DNA of 5,355 nt from an uncultured Anaerosacchariphilus sp. (GCA_934373375.1 CAKROP010000170.1:1-5355), one strand, 5' to 3'. Positions 1 through 5,355 are shown, counted from the stretch's first letter. Program-made: numbers and translations. Notes: a model not told the origin generated them from the sequence alone.

Positions 1-706
1 TCACATTGCTGTTCAGCTTCATATAAGCCTCTGCCAGCTTCTCCATCACCGGAGATACGGAGGAAGAACCTGCTACTGTCACGCTGCCGCTTGCCTGGCC
101 GCCTGCGAATGCCGGAGCCGCGTCGTCGATGGTGATGTATCCCTCATCGCTTACAATCTGCTGTCCCTCTGCGCTCAGGATATAATCGATGAAATCCTGT
201 GCAGCCTCGCTGACCTCGCCCTTGGTTGCGATGTTGAAGGGTCTGTATACCTTGTAGCTGTCGCTCTTGATATTTTCTACGGTGGGCTCTACGCCGTCAA
301 TCTTCAGTGCCTTTACGGTATCATTCAGGGAACCTAAGGATACATATCCGATTGCGTAATCATCCCCAGCCACGCCGGTCATCATAACGGAGGTATTGTT
401 GGTGATGGTTGCGTCCTCAGTGGTGTTGTCAATCTTTTCTCCGTTGGCGTCCTTCTCTTCTACGCCGAACAGCTCGATGAATGCGCCTCTGGTTCCGGAA
501 CCGTCCTCACGGGAATAAACGGAGATGTCTTCCTCGGTATCGAAGTCGGCTGCTGCTGTATCTGCTGCCGCATCTGTGGTATCCTCTGCGTCTGCGGTTG
601 TATCAGTAGTTGCTGCTGTATCTGCTGCATTGGAGCTTCCGCATCCTGCAAGCATCGCTGCTGTAAGTGCTGCTGTCATTAATAAGGTAACTGCTTTCTT
701 TTTCAT
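1..706 (-). CDS. pstS: Phosphate ABC transporter substrate-binding lipoprotein PstS, 5' part (C-terminus beyond window)
   Basis: This is the extracytoplasmic phosphate receptor that feeds the PstCAB importer. 235 codons are visible and the frame runs off the low-coordinate edge. The ATG at 706-704 is preceded by AAGGAG at 720-715 with an 8-nt spacer. Residues 1-22 form a lipoprotein signal (KKK, hydrophobic core, lipobox LAGC with Cys22). Residues 23-60 are a low-complexity Ala/Asp/Thr linker. Residues 61-190 match the second half of ordinary PstS: R66-E-D-G-S70-G71-T72 aligns with E. coli phosphate ligands Arg135, Ser139, Gly140 and Thr141, followed by AIGYVSLGSLND (118-129) and RPFNIATKGE (155-164). 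From residue 208 the sequence TVAGSSSVSP resembles the start of mature PstS, where Thr10 and Phe11 of E. coli bind phosphate. The halves are therefore in swapped order. A Pho box lies upstream. pstCAB would be expected after the gene, but this is not visible. The family call is firm; the full architecture is open. Confidence 0.93.
   Translation of the reverse strand, partial: MKKKAVTLLMTAALTAAMLAGCGSSNAADTAATTDTTADAEDTTDAAADTAAADFDTEEDISVYSREDGSGTRGAFIELFGVEEKDANGEKIDNTTEDATITNNTSVMMTGVAGDDYAIGYVSLGSLNDTVKALKIDGVEPTVENIKSDSYKVYRPFNIATKGEVSEAAQDFIDYILSAEGQQIVSDEGYITIDDAAPAFAGGQASGSVTVAGSSSVSPVMEKLAEAYMKLNSNV
551..628 (-). repeat. Two exact 18-bp direct repeats inside the pstS linker
   Basis: The 18-mer TGCTGCTGTATCTGCTGC (plus-strand reading) occurs at 551-568 and again at 611-628, exactly 60 bp apart, which is 20 codons. 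Both copies are in the same reading frame and encode Ala-Ala-Asp-Thr-Ala-Ala in the low-complexity linker after the lipobox cysteine. The repeat probably arose by slippage or duplication in a disordered tether. An in-frame change in copy number would alter linker length without breaking the gene. Confidence 0.85.
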
Positions 707-723
707 AATGTTTTCTCCTTCTT

Positions 724-743
724 GCCGGGTGAACGTTTCCGGC
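724..743 (-). other. Possible hairpin in the pstS leader just upstream of the Shine-Dalgarno
   Basis: On the minus strand GCCGG (743-739) can pair with CCGGC (728-724) across a 10-nt loop. The base of the stem lies 3 nt before the AAGGAG of pstS (720-715). The stem is only 5 bp, but all G-C. It could stabilise the 5' end of the mRNA or affect ribosome access. It could also be chance, and no known riboswitch is recognisable. Confidence 0.3.
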
Positions 744-799
744 TTTCTTCGCTCTTTTCTTCTTCAGGGCTTTTGGTTTCTCTTGCCCGCCCTGTGGTT

Positions 800-805
800 A
801 TTATC
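800..805 (-). promoter_or_regulatory. Candidate -10 of the pstS promoter
   Basis: GATAAT on the minus strand (805-800) matches TATAAT at 5 of 6 positions. It lies 13 nt downstream of the last Pho-box repeat. No good -35 hexamer stands 17 bp upstream, as is usual for promoters where the phosphorylated regulator binds over the -35 region. The overlapping TAAGAT (808-803) is an alternative. The start site would be near 793, giving a leader of roughly 85 nt. Confidence 0.45.
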
Positions 806-818
806 TTAGACCGCCAAT

Positions 819-868
819 GTTAAGGGTAAAAGCCAGGTTTCGTTAAGGGTATGTAAAGAAGCTGTAAG
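819..868 (-). promoter_or_regulatory. Candidate Pho box (PhoP/PhoB binding site) of pstS
   Basis: Minus-strand hexamers recur every 11 bp: CTTACA (868-863), TTTACA (857-852), TTAACG (846-841), a poor match TGGCTT (835-830), and CTTAAC (824-819). The 11-bp direct-repeat spacing and the TTNACA-like unit match the B. subtilis PhoP binding motif (TT(A/C/T)ACA repeats). The position just upstream of a -10-like element and in front of pstS, the classic Pho target, supports the call. A nearly identical block stands before the Na+/phosphate transporter operon (857-834 versus 4775-4752, 21 of 24 bases the same). Confidence 0.75.
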
Positions 869-902
869 GGTTTTGTTGTGCCGGCAGAAATATACGGAAA
901 TA

Positions 903-952
903 GAAAAAGCCCGGCAGAGGGTCTCTGCACTGACACCTCCGTGAGCTTTTTC
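903..952 (-). terminator. Intrinsic terminator after the response regulator gene, probably bidirectional
   Basis: GAAAAAGC (903-910) pairs with GCTTTTTC (945-952). Inside lies a second perfect stem, GCAGAG (914-919) with CTCTGC (923-928) and a 3-nt loop. Read on the minus strand the outer stem extends by a U-G and a C-G pair and ends in a U5 run, about 20 nt after the regulator stop codon, so it would end the transporter-phoR-phoP transcript. The A and T tracts are symmetrical, so it could also work for plus-strand transcripts, though no plus-strand gene is seen here. Confidence 0.65.
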
Positions 953-972
953 CTTACATTTCATATTCTGTT

Positions 973-1671
973 TCAGACAAATTTATAACCCATTCCGCGA
1001 ACAGTCTGGATATACTGTGGATGATCCGGATCCTTTTCAATTTTTTTCCGGAGATTCCGCACATGCACATCCACTGTCCTGGTTTCACCGGAATACTCAT
1101 ATCCCCAGATCAGCTCCAGCAGCTGCTCCCGGGTGAATACCCGGTTCCGGTGGCTGGCCAGAAGATAAAGAAGTTCAAACTCCTTCAGAGAAAGAAATAC
1201 GGGTTTTCCATCCATATAGACTTCCCGGGATGTATTGTTAATCAGAAGATCCCCCGCTGTAATCTTATCCTCCGGCTCTGCTTCGATTTTCTCAAGAGAG
1301 CTGCGGCGAAGCAGCGCTTTCACACGGGCCAGCAGTTCACGGATACCGAAGGGCTTGCTGATATAATCATCTGCGCCCATCTCCAGTCCCAGGACTTTAT
1401 CGATCTCTTCGCCCTTGGCTGTCAGCATAATGACAGGCATCGTAGACAGATTTTTGTCCGCCCGCATTTCTTTTAAGACCTCAATGCCATCCATGCCGGG
1501 CAGCATGTAATCCAGAAGCACCAGATCTACCTGCATGGTTTTCATAATTGTCAGTCCCTTTTCTCCGGTGTCGGCCCGCAGAACTTCGTACCCATTTTTT
1601 CCCAGATTGTATTCTAATAAATCAAGGATATGTTCCTCATCGTCTATCGTTAAAATGACTTTCTTTGCCAT
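973..1671 (-). CDS. phoP: OmpR/PhoB-family phosphate response regulator
   Basis: This 232-residue cytoplasmic DNA-binding regulator (PhoP/PhoB) is the typical length for the family. The receiver domain covers about residues 4-120, with acidic pocket Asp10/Asp11, phosphoacceptor Asp54 (LLDYMLPGMDG), Thr84, and Lys106 in the SKPF motif. A winged-helix DNA-binding domain covers about 138-232, with LSLKEFELLYLL, the recognition region TRTVDVHVRNLRKKI, and the terminal VRGMGYKF hairpin. ATG at 1671-1669 has AGGAG (1681-1677) 5 nt upstream; the stop is TGA. It follows the kinase gene by 65 bp with no obvious terminator or promoter between, so it is probably the last gene of the transporter-kinase-regulator operon. 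The PhoP assignment rather than a generic OmpR-type regulator rests on context: a phosphate transporter upstream, pstS downstream, and matching candidate Pho boxes at both promoters. Confidence 0.92.
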   Translation of the reverse strand: MAKKVILTIDDEEHILDLLEYNLGKNGYEVLRADTGEKGLTIMKTMQVDLVLLDYMLPGMDGIEVLKEMRADKNLSTMPVIMLTAKGEEIDKVLGLEMGADDYISKPFGIRELLARVKALLRRSSLEKIEAEPEDKITAGDLLINNTSREVYMDGKPVFLSLKEFELLYLLASHRNRVFTREQLLELIWGYEYSGETRTVDVHVRNLRKKIEKDPDHPQYIQTVRGMGYKFV

Positions 1672-1736
1672 GATGTCTCCTCTGCAGTCTCAGCAGCAAG
1701 TGCTTCGACCTGCACCAAATATTTCTATGCTCTTTT

Positions 1737-2984
1737 TTAATAGGGCAGCTTCACTGTAAATTCGGTTCCGACGCCCGGTTTGCTGGTCACGTGGATGGTT
1801 CCGTGATACAGCTCCACAATATGCTTCACGATGGACAGTCCCAGTCCGGTGCCGCCCTGGGCCTTAGAGCGTCCCTTGTCTACCCGGTAGAAGCGCTCGA
1901 AGATGCGGTCTAACTGCTCCTCCTCCATGCCGATACCGGTATCCGAAATTTCCAGCACCAGCTGATTTCCCGCAGTCCGGCACACGATAGTAACCGCACC
2001 GAACTCGGTGGCTTTGAGGCCGTTGTCCACCAGATTGATCAGAAGCTGCTTGATCCGATCCCGGTTGCAGTTATAAAATTTCACCGTCGGATCCGGCTGG
2101 AAAATCAGGCGGACATGCTCTTTGACCTTGGGCTGCAGAAGCTCCACCACCTCGGCAATCACTGCATTGACATCGCAGGGCTCCCGGTTGGTGTCCTGCT
2201 TGCTCTCAATCTCAGACAGCAGTAAGGTGTCGCTGATCAGGTTACTCAGGCGCTCCGTCTCAATCTCGATAATATCCAGAAATCTATGGGCCATTTTCGG
2301 ATCCTCGATGGCTCCCTCCTTCAGGGTTTCTACAAAGCCCCGGATAGAGGTCAGCGGCGTCTTCAGCTCATGGGTTACGTTGGACACAAATTCCCGGCGC
2401 ATATTTTCCACCTTCTTCATGGCCTGCACATATTTCCGGAAATAAGCTCCCAGGAAAATAACGACCACCAGAAGCACCAGGGTCACCAGTATGGTGGAAC
2501 GGACAAATTCATTGTCCATATTTTTCAGTTCGCTTAAGGGCAGGGCCACACGCATGACCCCGTGGAAATCACCGCTGTCCACCGGTACCGCGCAGTAACA
2601 GTAGTCCACATCAAAGGTGTCAGACTTCCGAATCAGGCTGTTGCTCTGACCTTCCAGGGCCTTCTGTACCTCTTCCCGGTTCAAATGATTGCTCATCAGC
2701 TGGCCGGCTCCCTGGGACTCTCCCAGCACATTGCCCTCGGAATCTATAATGGTGATCCGGATATTGTAGGCTTTCGCGTAATTCTCCGCGAACTGCTCAT
2801 AGCCGTTTTCCCCGGCCACATCCTCCGCCTGAAACAAATCCCGCAGCATTTCCGCCTGGGTCAGATAGCTTTTCTCGCTCTGATGCTCCAGATAACTGAA
2901 GCCATTTGTCCAAAATGCGTATTCAAACGCAACTAACGCAATCATTGCCGCAATAATATAGCCTACCAGAACCTTCTTTTTCAC
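1737..2984 (-). CDS. phoR: PhoR-like membrane sensor histidine kinase
   Basis: This 415-residue kinase should phosphorylate the regulator encoded next. TM1 is at about 5-25 and TM2 at about 163-182, enclosing a roughly 135-residue extracytoplasmic domain that looks like a PAS/Cache-type sensor (ITIIDSEGNVLGES, 77-90). The HisKA H-box is FVSNVTHELKTPLTS with phosphoacceptor His205. The catalytic domain shows the N-box around Asn317-Asp320-Asn321, G1 box DTGIG (348-352), F-box FERFYRVDKG (362-371) and G2 box GTGLG (378-382). Only about 22 residues separate TM2 from the H-box, so there is no HAMP or cytoplasmic PAS domain, both present in B. subtilis PhoR (about 580 residues). The start is GTG (2984-2982), 2 nt past the transporter stop. 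Gene order kinase then regulator reverses the common phoP-phoR order. The kinase call is certain; PhoR identity rests mainly on context. Confidence 0.9.
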   Translation of the reverse strand: MKKKVLVGYIIAAMIALVAFEYAFWTNGFSYLEHQSEKSYLTQAEMLRDLFQAEDVAGENGYEQFAENYAKAYNIRITIIDSEGNVLGESQGAGQLMSNHLNREEVQKALEGQSNSLIRKSDTFDVDYCYCAVPVDSGDFHGVMRVALPLSELKNMDNEFVRSTILVTLVLLVVVIFLGAYFRKYVQAMKKVENMRREFVSNVTHELKTPLTSIRGFVETLKEGAIEDPKMAHRFLDIIEIETERLSNLISDTLLLSEIESKQDTNREPCDVNAVIAEVVELLQPKVKEHVRLIFQPDPTVKFYNCNRDRIKQLLINLVDNGLKATEFGAVTIVCRTAGNQLVLEISDTGIGMEEEQLDRIFERFYRVDKGRSKAQGGTGLGLSIVKHIVELYHGTIHVTSKPGVGTEFTVKLPY

Positions 2985-2986
2985 GC

Positions 2987-4639
2987 TTATCCCTCTTTCT
3001 CGTCTGCCACATAGCCTACTACGTTGTTTGCATGATCGGAAATCCGCTCAATATTGCTGAGCATATCCAGGAAAATGACGCCCCGGGCTGCGGAGCATTC
3101 GTTGCGGGCCAGACGGGTAATATGCTGGGTTCTCAGATCCTCCTCCAGATCGTCAATCTCATCCTCGATCTGAACCACCTGCTGCACATAGGCCATTTTC
3201 TCAGTCTCACGGGCCAGCACTGCCGCCTTCACTGCATCCACAGTCAGGCCGGCAATCTCCTCAAAGCCGTGCATGGCTTCCATGGAGAAATGCAGTCCTT
3301 CGTTAATCATGGTCTGGGTCAGCTCCGCCAGATTATCGCAATGATCGCTGATCCGCTCCAGATCGCTTACGGTATAAAACAGGTTATTGATGATGAGACG
3401 CTGGTGATCCGTCAGGGAACCCTTACTGATCTGTGCCAGGTATTCCGTCATTTTCTTCTCGTATTCATTCATATTCTGCTCTAATTTTATGGCCCTGTCA
3501 ACCCGCTTCTGACTGCCGGTACGGACGGCGTCAAATACGGTCTCCACATGGGTCACTGCCAGCTCTCCCATACGGACCACTTCCTTCAGGGCGCCCTCTA
3601 CCGCAAAGGACGGAGTCTCCAGAAAACGGGGTTCGATATGGGGCATCTCGAAGGCTTCTTCCCCGCTCTCTCCCTTCTCATCATCCTTGACAATCAGACC
3701 GGACAGCTTCACCAGCAGGTTGCCGAAGGGATAGAGCAGAATCGTATTGGTGATATTGAAAACGGTGTGGAATACGGAGATTCCCACGCTGTTGATATTG
3801 GAAGCGGCCCAGGTCTTATTGACGGTAAATACAACAAACATGCCGAGACCGAATACAACGGCTCCGATGGTATTGAACAGCAGGTGAATGACTGCCGCGC
3901 GCTTCGCAGTCTTATGTGCGCCCAGACTGGACAGCAGCGCCGTCACACAGGTACCGATATTCTGGCCCAGGGTAATGAAGACCGCGGAGCTCCAATTGAC
4001 CAGGCCGTTGGCCGCCAGGGTCTGCAGGATGCCGACGGAAGCGGAAGAGCTCTGGATCAGCGCGGTGACTGCCAGACCGGCCAGCATACCAAGGATGGGA
4101 TTGCGTCCCAGCACCCGGAATGCCTCAGAGAAAATCGGCGCGTCACGGTAAGGCGTAATCGCGCCGGACATGAAGCTCAGTCCGATAAACAGTACGCCGA
4201 AACCGATGAGGATTTCACTTACGTCGATAATCTTTTCTTTCTTGGAAAACAGCATCATAAAAGCGCCGATTCCAATCAGCAGCGGGGCGAAGAATTCCGG
4301 TTTCAGGAACGCTCCCCACTCGCTCATGGACACCAGCCAGGCTGTCACGGTGGTACCGATATTGGCTCCCATGATAACGCCCACTGCCTGGGTCAGATTC
4401 ATTAACCCTGCGTTTACAAAGCCTACGACCATAACCGTGGTGGCCGAGCTGCTCTGGATAATCGCGGTCACTCCGGCTCCCACCAGAATTCCCATCAGAC
4501 GGTTCCGGGTCAGGAACTCCAGTAAATGTTTCATTTTATTGCCCGCGGATTTCTGCAGTCCGTCCGCCATAACGTTCATGCCGTACAGGAACATACCCAG
4601 GCCGCCGATAAAACGAAACAGCATTTCTACGTGTTGCAT
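2987..4639 (-). CDS. Na+/phosphate cotransporter (NptA/YjbB type, PF02690) with C-terminal PhoU-like domain
   Basis: This 550-residue inner-membrane protein belongs to the Na/Pi-cotransporter II-related family (COG1283), expected to move phosphate with Na+. The membrane part (about 1-315) carries the family's inverted-repeat signatures twice: QSSSA at 62-66 with GANIGTTVT at 91-99, and QSSSA at 196-200 with GQNIGTCVT at 225-233. A charged linker (about 316-344) leads to a cytoplasmic helical PhoU-like domain (about 345-545), whose two metal-binding-type motifs are E428-RIS-D432 and E531-RIS-D535. ATG at 4639-4637 follows AGGAGG (4654-4649) by 9 nt, and a candidate Pho box lies upstream at 4786-4737. 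It is the first gene of the operon and is tightly coupled to the kinase. E. coli YjbB of this family can export phosphate, so the direction of transport is not settled by sequence. Confidence 0.93.
   Translation of the reverse strand: MQHVEMLFRFIGGLGMFLYGMNVMADGLQKSAGNKMKHLLEFLTRNRLMGILVGAGVTAIIQSSSATTVMVVGFVNAGLMNLTQAVGVIMGANIGTTVTAWLVSMSEWGAFLKPEFFAPLLIGIGAFMMLFSKKEKIIDVSEILIGFGVLFIGLSFMSGAITPYRDAPIFSEAFRVLGRNPILGMLAGLAVTALIQSSSASVGILQTLAANGLVNWSSAVFITLGQNIGTCVTALLSSLGAHKTAKRAAVIHLLFNTIGAVVFGLGMFVVFTVNKTWAASNINSVGISVFHTVFNITNTILLYPFGNLLVKLSGLIVKDDEKGESGEEAFEMPHIEPRFLETPSFAVEGALKEVVRMGELAVTHVETVFDAVRTGSQKRVDRAIKLEQNMNEYEKKMTEYLAQISKGSLTDHQRLIINNLFYTVSDLERISDHCDNLAELTQTMINEGLHFSMEAMHGFEEIAGLTVDAVKAAVLARETEKMAYVQQVVQIEDEIDDLEEDLRTQHITRLARNECSAARGVIFLDMLSNIERISDHANNVVGYVADEKEG
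2991..2996 (-). promoter_or_regulatory. Ribosome binding site that fixes the GTG start of the kinase gene
   Basis: AGAGGG (2996-2991, minus strand) stands 6 nt before the GTG at 2984-2982. It lies inside the last codons of the transporter gene, whose TAA (2989-2987) is 2 nt from the GTG. This placement implies translational coupling between transporter and kinase, and GTG is the only start in reach that keeps the KKK-TM1 N-terminus. Confidence 0.7.
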
Positions 4640-4715
4640 TGTCTACTCCCTCCTGCTTTTCAGTAGCTTGATGGTTGATACCTTTGTGTGAAAGTTAAGT
4701 TTTTCTTTTGATTCT

Positions 4716-4721
4716 GTTATC
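4716..4721 (-). promoter_or_regulatory. Candidate -10 of the transporter operon promoter
   Basis: GATAAC on the minus strand (4721-4716) matches 4 of 6 bases of TATAAT. It lies 15 nt after the last Pho-box repeat, close to the 13 nt seen at pstS. GATAAG (4729-4724) is an alternative. No convincing -35 is present, as expected for an activator-dependent promoter. The call is weak and rests on position. Confidence 0.3.
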
Positions 4722-4736
4722 ACCTTATCAAGGAGA

Positions 4737-4786
4737 GGTAAAGGATAATCGCAGGTTTTGTTAAGTTTATGTAAAATAAGGCATAA
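4737..4786 (-). promoter_or_regulatory. Candidate Pho box of the transporter-phoR-phoP operon
   Basis: Minus-strand hexamers with an 11-bp period: TTATGC (4786-4781, weak), TTTACA (4775-4770), TTAACA (4764-4759), TGCGAT (4753-4748, poor) and TTTACC (4742-4737). The pattern, including the poor fourth unit, copies that before pstS. Shared words TTTACATA, CTTAAC and AAACCTG occur with identical spacing at both sites. Since the regulator gene lies in this operon, the site implies positive autoregulation under phosphate limitation (inference). Confidence 0.72.
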
Positions 4787-4805
4787 AAAAAGCAATAAGC
4801 TTTTT
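4785..4805 (-). terminator. Intrinsic terminator after the PIN toxin gene
   Basis: On the minus strand AAAAAGC (4805-4799) pairs with GCTTTTT (4793-4787) around a TTATT loop, and a run of seven T ends at 4785. The core stem has only two G-C pairs. Flanking GGC (4813-4811) and GCC (4782-4780), with AATA/TATT beyond, can lengthen it imperfectly. It lies about 60 nt after the toxin stop codon and directly abuts the Pho box of the next operon, separating the two units. Confidence 0.55.
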
Positions 4806-4863
4806 CATCAGCCTATTGTTTCATTTATCTTTTGTACTCATTCTGAATATTCTTCTGTATCTG

Positions 4864-5259
4864 TTACAATCGTTCCAGAAACGCCATCGGAGTCATAATC
4901 TCCGGTTTTTCTATATCTACGTCCTGAAAATCTTTATCTCCGGTTATGAAAATGTCAATATTTTCTATGATAGCCGTATACAAAACTGGATAATCATTTA
5001 CATCTCTGATTTGAAAAATATCCGCCTTCATGTTATGAGGTGTATATACCAATTCGTATGTAAGATTTGACAAGAACTCATCTACCGCCTTCTTTTTCCC
5101 GGGAAATTTCCGTTCCACCACTGCAAACATTTCCTCCACCACAAAGGACGACAGGACCAGCTTATGCCTGCCTGTGATTGCATCCAGCAGCCTTTTAAAT
5201 TTCTCCGATGGAAAAAGGAGCATGGAAATCAAAACATTGGTATCCAGCATTACTCGCAT
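4864..5259 (-). CDS. PIN-domain putative toxin ribonuclease of a toxin-antitoxin pair
   Basis: This 131-residue protein is one whole PIN domain, usual for the putative toxin component PIN family. PIN domains cut RNA with metal ions held by conserved acidic residues. Likely ones here are Asp6 (MLDTNVLIS), Glu43 (SSFVVEEMFAVV), Asp89 (RDVNDYPVLYTAI) and Asp108 (FITGDKDF), so the active site looks intact. The ATG at 5259-5257 is favoured by the family-like MRVMLDTNVL start and by GGGGAG about 10 nt upstream. Met4, at 5250-5248, overlaps the upstream stop as TAATG and could serve as a reinitiation start. It overlaps the preceding antitoxin-like frame by 10 nt. The region is visibly more AT-rich than the phosphate genes, hinting at separate origin. 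The target RNA cannot be told from sequence. Confidence 0.85.
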   Translation of the reverse strand: MRVMLDTNVLISMLLFPSEKFKRLLDAITGRHKLVLSSFVVEEMFAVVERKFPGKKKAVDEFLSNLTYELVYTPHNMKADIFQIRDVNDYPVLYTAIIENIDIFITGDKDFQDVDIEKPEIMTPMAFLERL

Positions 5260-5355
5260 TTGTATAAATCTCCCCTTTCCGCACGAATTTCCTTCACAAG
5301 ATCTACTACATCCTGTTCCTCTTTCAGTCCGGCTCTTTCCGCTTCGCCTTCGAAA
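5250..5355 (-). CDS. Probable antitoxin partner of the PIN toxin, 3' end only
   Basis: The last 34 codons plus TAA (5252-5250) are visible; the 5' end is beyond the high-coordinate edge. The peptide is strongly charged and helical, including GLKEEQDVVDLVKEIRAER, typical of the C-terminal toxin-binding tails of small antitoxins encoded just before PIN toxins. It overlaps the toxin start by 10 nt in another frame, the usual order and coupling for type II pairs. The DNA-binding domain (AbrB-like, ribbon-helix-helix or other) is not in view, so the family cannot be named. The call rests on context, composition and frame. Confidence 0.7.
   Translation of the reverse strand, partial: FEGEAERAGLKEEQDVVDLVKEIRAERGDLYKCE

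Noticed and set aside
551..628. TGCTGC-rich repeats as a CRISPR or microsatellite array
   Set aside because: There are only two exact copies, in frame inside a coding linker, with no unique spacers between repeats.
707..800. A riboswitch in the pstS leader
   Set aside because: The leader is under 100 nt, holds only one short hairpin, and shows no known riboswitch core.
460..809. Short frames on both strands over the start of pstS (63 and 94 codons)
   Set aside because: They are low-complexity Gln-rich or Ser/Ala/Val-rich readings of the repetitive pstS linker in other frames. The true frame has the signal peptide, lipobox and ribosome site.
1021..1476. Plus-strand open frame of 151 codons opposite the response regulator
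   Set aside because: It lies wholly antisense to an intact regulator gene and has no plausible ribosome site or family signature.
1672..1736. Possible hairpin or promoter between kinase and regulator genes
   Set aside because: Only 4-5 bp inverted repeats (GTGC/GCAC and TGCAG/CTGCA) and no convincing -35/-10 pair, so not called.
3548..4405. A 285-codon open frame on the plus strand
   Set aside because: It is antisense to the transporter-PhoU gene, whose motifs are unmistakable. Its product is hydrophilic, rich in Gln, His and Asp, with no recognisable domain, as expected from a mirrored codon pattern.
4816..5070. Plus-strand frame of 84 codons
   Set aside because: It is antisense to the PIN gene, which has an intact active site, and has no domain of its own.

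Overview
The window reads as a phosphate-starvation (Pho) locus from a Gram-positive Clostridia genome, most likely Lachnospiraceae or a close relative. This is inferred from the AGGAGG-type ribosome binding sites, the form of the PstS lipoprotein, and the moderate-GC genes with AT-rich intergenic regions. All supported genes lie on the minus strand, so transcription runs from high to low coordinates.

In transcription order: (1) 5355-4864 holds the 3' end of a probable antitoxin gene overlapping a PIN-domain toxin gene, followed by an intrinsic terminator at about 4805-4785. (2) 4786-4640 is a leader with 11-bp-periodic TTTACA/TTAACA repeats (a candidate PhoP/Pho box) and a possible -10. (3) 4639-973 is an apparent three-gene operon: a Na+/phosphate cotransporter with a C-terminal PhoU domain, then a PhoR-like histidine kinase (GTG start, 2 nt after the transporter stop), then a PhoB/PhoP response regulator. 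(4) 952-903 is a symmetrical, probably bidirectional terminator. (5) 868-707 is the pstS control region, with a second Pho box closely resembling the first, a -10-like hexamer and a leader hairpin. (6) 706-1 is the 5' part of pstS, a phosphate-binding lipoprotein cut by the window edge.

The inferred logic is that PhoR/PhoP senses phosphate limitation and activates both the transporter-phoR-phoP operon (autoregulation) and pstS, whose pstCAB partners would lie beyond the low-coordinate edge. Three points stand out. The PstS halves appear in swapped order, as in a circular permutation. A 24-bp block is nearly identical in the two promoters. A transporter-PhoU fusion is tightly coupled to a small PhoR that lacks HAMP and cytoplasmic PAS domains. 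I see no phage, IS, CRISPR or RNA gene, and no gene-free stretch longer than 300 bases: the gaps at 707-972 and 4640-4863 are accounted for by regulatory elements.
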